Source: Janthinobacterium sp. CG3 (lineage in GTDB: Bacteria; Pseudomonadota; Gammaproteobacteria; Burkholderiales; Burkholderiaceae_D). Taken from it: a DNA stretch of 64,000 bases. Where the stretch lies: positions 4,810,367 through 4,874,366 of the forward strand of contig NZ_KB467824.1 of NCBI RefSeq assembly GCF_000344615.1, written 5' to 3'. Position numbers and translations under genes: made by a program. Of this stretch, positions 63,307 to 64,000 are shown piece by piece (the stretch's first letter is position 1; the number at the start of each line of letters is the position of its first letter). The notes below the pieces were generated by a model. That model was given only the letters and a program-made list of their open reading frames with translations. It did not search any database and had not been told where the DNA came from.

Positions 63307-64000
63307 ATGAGTATCTTCAGGACGGTCGCGGTGCTCGCCGGGCTGGCCCTGTCCTGCGCCGCCGGGGCGGCGGACGGGCCGGCCGATGCGTTGCGTCCTA
63401 TCCGCTTTGCGGCCGAGGACTGGCCGCCGTTCATTTCAGCGGCGCTGCCCGGCGAGGGCCTGTCGGGCACCATGGTGAGGCTGGCGTTCGAGCGCGCTGG
63501 TTACCGCCTGAGGGTCGACTATTTCCCCTGGAAGCGCACCATGCAGTCGGGCCTGCGGGACCCGGCCTACGCCGGTTTTCTGGCGGTATGGCGCACCCCC
63601 GAACGCGAAACGCTCTGCCACTTTTCGGCGCCGATCGGCAACACGCTGACCGTGCTGGCGCACCTGAAGGAAGACCCGTTGCCGACGGCGAGCCTGGCGC
63701 AGCTGGGCGGCGTCAAGATCGGCACGGTGGCGGGCTACTCGAACGGCGAGCAGTTCGATGCGATGGTCAAACGCGGCGAACTCGGCGTCGAGGAGGGCGT
63801 CAGCGATGAAATCAATGTGAGGAAGCTGCTGATCAAGCGCTTTCGCGTGATCGTGATTGAAAGGCATGTGCTGCGGCATTTGATGCTCAGTTCGCGTTTC
63901 AGCGCGGCCGAACGGGCGCGCATCACGATTACCGAGCATGTTTTCAAGGAGCGCCCGGTGCACCTGTGCTTCAAGCGGACGGCGGAGGGCTTGCGGCAGC
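63307..64000 (+). CDS. Family 3 periplasmic solute-binding protein, truncated by window edge
   Basis: 231 codons are visible and the frame stays open at the right edge. Signal peptide MSIFRTVAVLAGLALSCAAG with cleavage about AA-DG. The mature part begins IRFAAEDWPPFISAALPGEG and has GTMVRLAFERAGYRLRVDYF, typical of the amino-acid-binding (SBP_bac_3) fold. GGGAG lies six bases before the ATG. The 256 bp upstream, to the rnfB start, would hold the divergent promoters; a TTATCCAATATATG stretch lies near 63080. Confidence 0.85.
   Translation, partial: MSIFRTVAVLAGLALSCAAGAADGPADALRPIRFAAEDWPPFISAALPGEGLSGTMVRLAFERAGYRLRVDYFPWKRTMQSGLRDPAYAGFLAVWRTPERETLCHFSAPIGNTLTVLAHLKEDPLPTASLAQLGGVKIGTVAGYSNGEQFDAMVKRGELGVEEGVSDEINVRKLLIKRFRVIVIERHVLRHLMLSSRFSAAERARITITEHVFKERPVHLCFKRTAEGLRQ

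Overview
The window looks like a chromosomal segment of a high-GC betaproteobacterium, probably of the Oxalobacteraceae (Massilia/Duganella/Janthinobacterium type). This is inferred from the rplU-rpmA-obgE-proB and rnfB-nth neighbourhoods, a PEP-CTERM protein, the Pqi system, the strong GC bias and two families of short dispersed palindromic repeats. No strain-level assignment is possible from the sequence alone.

Layout. 1-12.7 kb: a reductive pyrimidine catabolism cluster. It has a divergent MocR-type regulator (cut by the left edge), an omega-amino acid:pyruvate aminotransferase, alanine dehydrogenase, CoA-acylating (methyl)malonate-semialdehyde dehydrogenase, PreT/PreA dihydropyrimidine dehydrogenase, an NCS1 nucleobase transporter, dihydropyrimidinase and an M20-type N-carbamoyl-beta-alanine amidase. 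Together these would take uracil/thymine through beta-alanine (or its methyl analogue) to acetyl-CoA or propionyl-CoA, with alanine dehydrogenase recycling the alanine made by the transaminase. 12.6-22.5 kb: a carboxylate/acyl-CoA cluster with an alpha/beta hydrolase diverging from a TetR regulator across a perfect 15-bp palindrome, followed by an enoyl-CoA hydratase, a complete Liv-type ABC importer, an acyl-CoA ligase and a tandem MaoC hydratase. A porin remnant lies just after it.

22.9-31.2 kb: nitrogen and purine catabolism, with an Amt ammonium channel, a UraD-AllC fusion, an MBL hydrolase with a divergent HxlR regulator, and a LysR regulator divergent from membrane urate hydroxylase PuuD and an M20 amidohydrolase. 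31.4-35.5 kb: a periplasmic binding protein paired with a HAMP-GAF-GGDEF-EAL protein. 35.6-41.1 kb: pqiABC, then a coupled NIPSNAP / unknown secreted protein / YdcF-like set. 41.3-47.8 kb (minus strand): a compact operon with a HAD-GT20 glucosylglycerol-phosphate-synthase-like protein, a PfkB kinase, a GH4 glycosidase, a PIG-L deacetylase and an MscS channel. It looks like an osmolyte or sugar-conjugate pathway and is the best candidate here for an undescribed system.

48-54.2 kb: a more accessory stretch with a DUF2939-like protein, a PEP-CTERM protein, a periplasmic glutaredoxin, tRNA-Pro(CGG), a complete ISAs1-family insertion sequence with perfect 19-bp ends and a 10-bp target duplication, a cupin, and an arsR-arsC-arsH operon without an efflux pump. 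54.3-64 kb: core genes ispB, rplU, rpmA, obgE and proB, then a VOC protein, a rhomboid-beta-propeller fusion, nth, rnfB and a solute-binding protein cut by the right edge. No rRNA, CRISPR array or prophage was seen.
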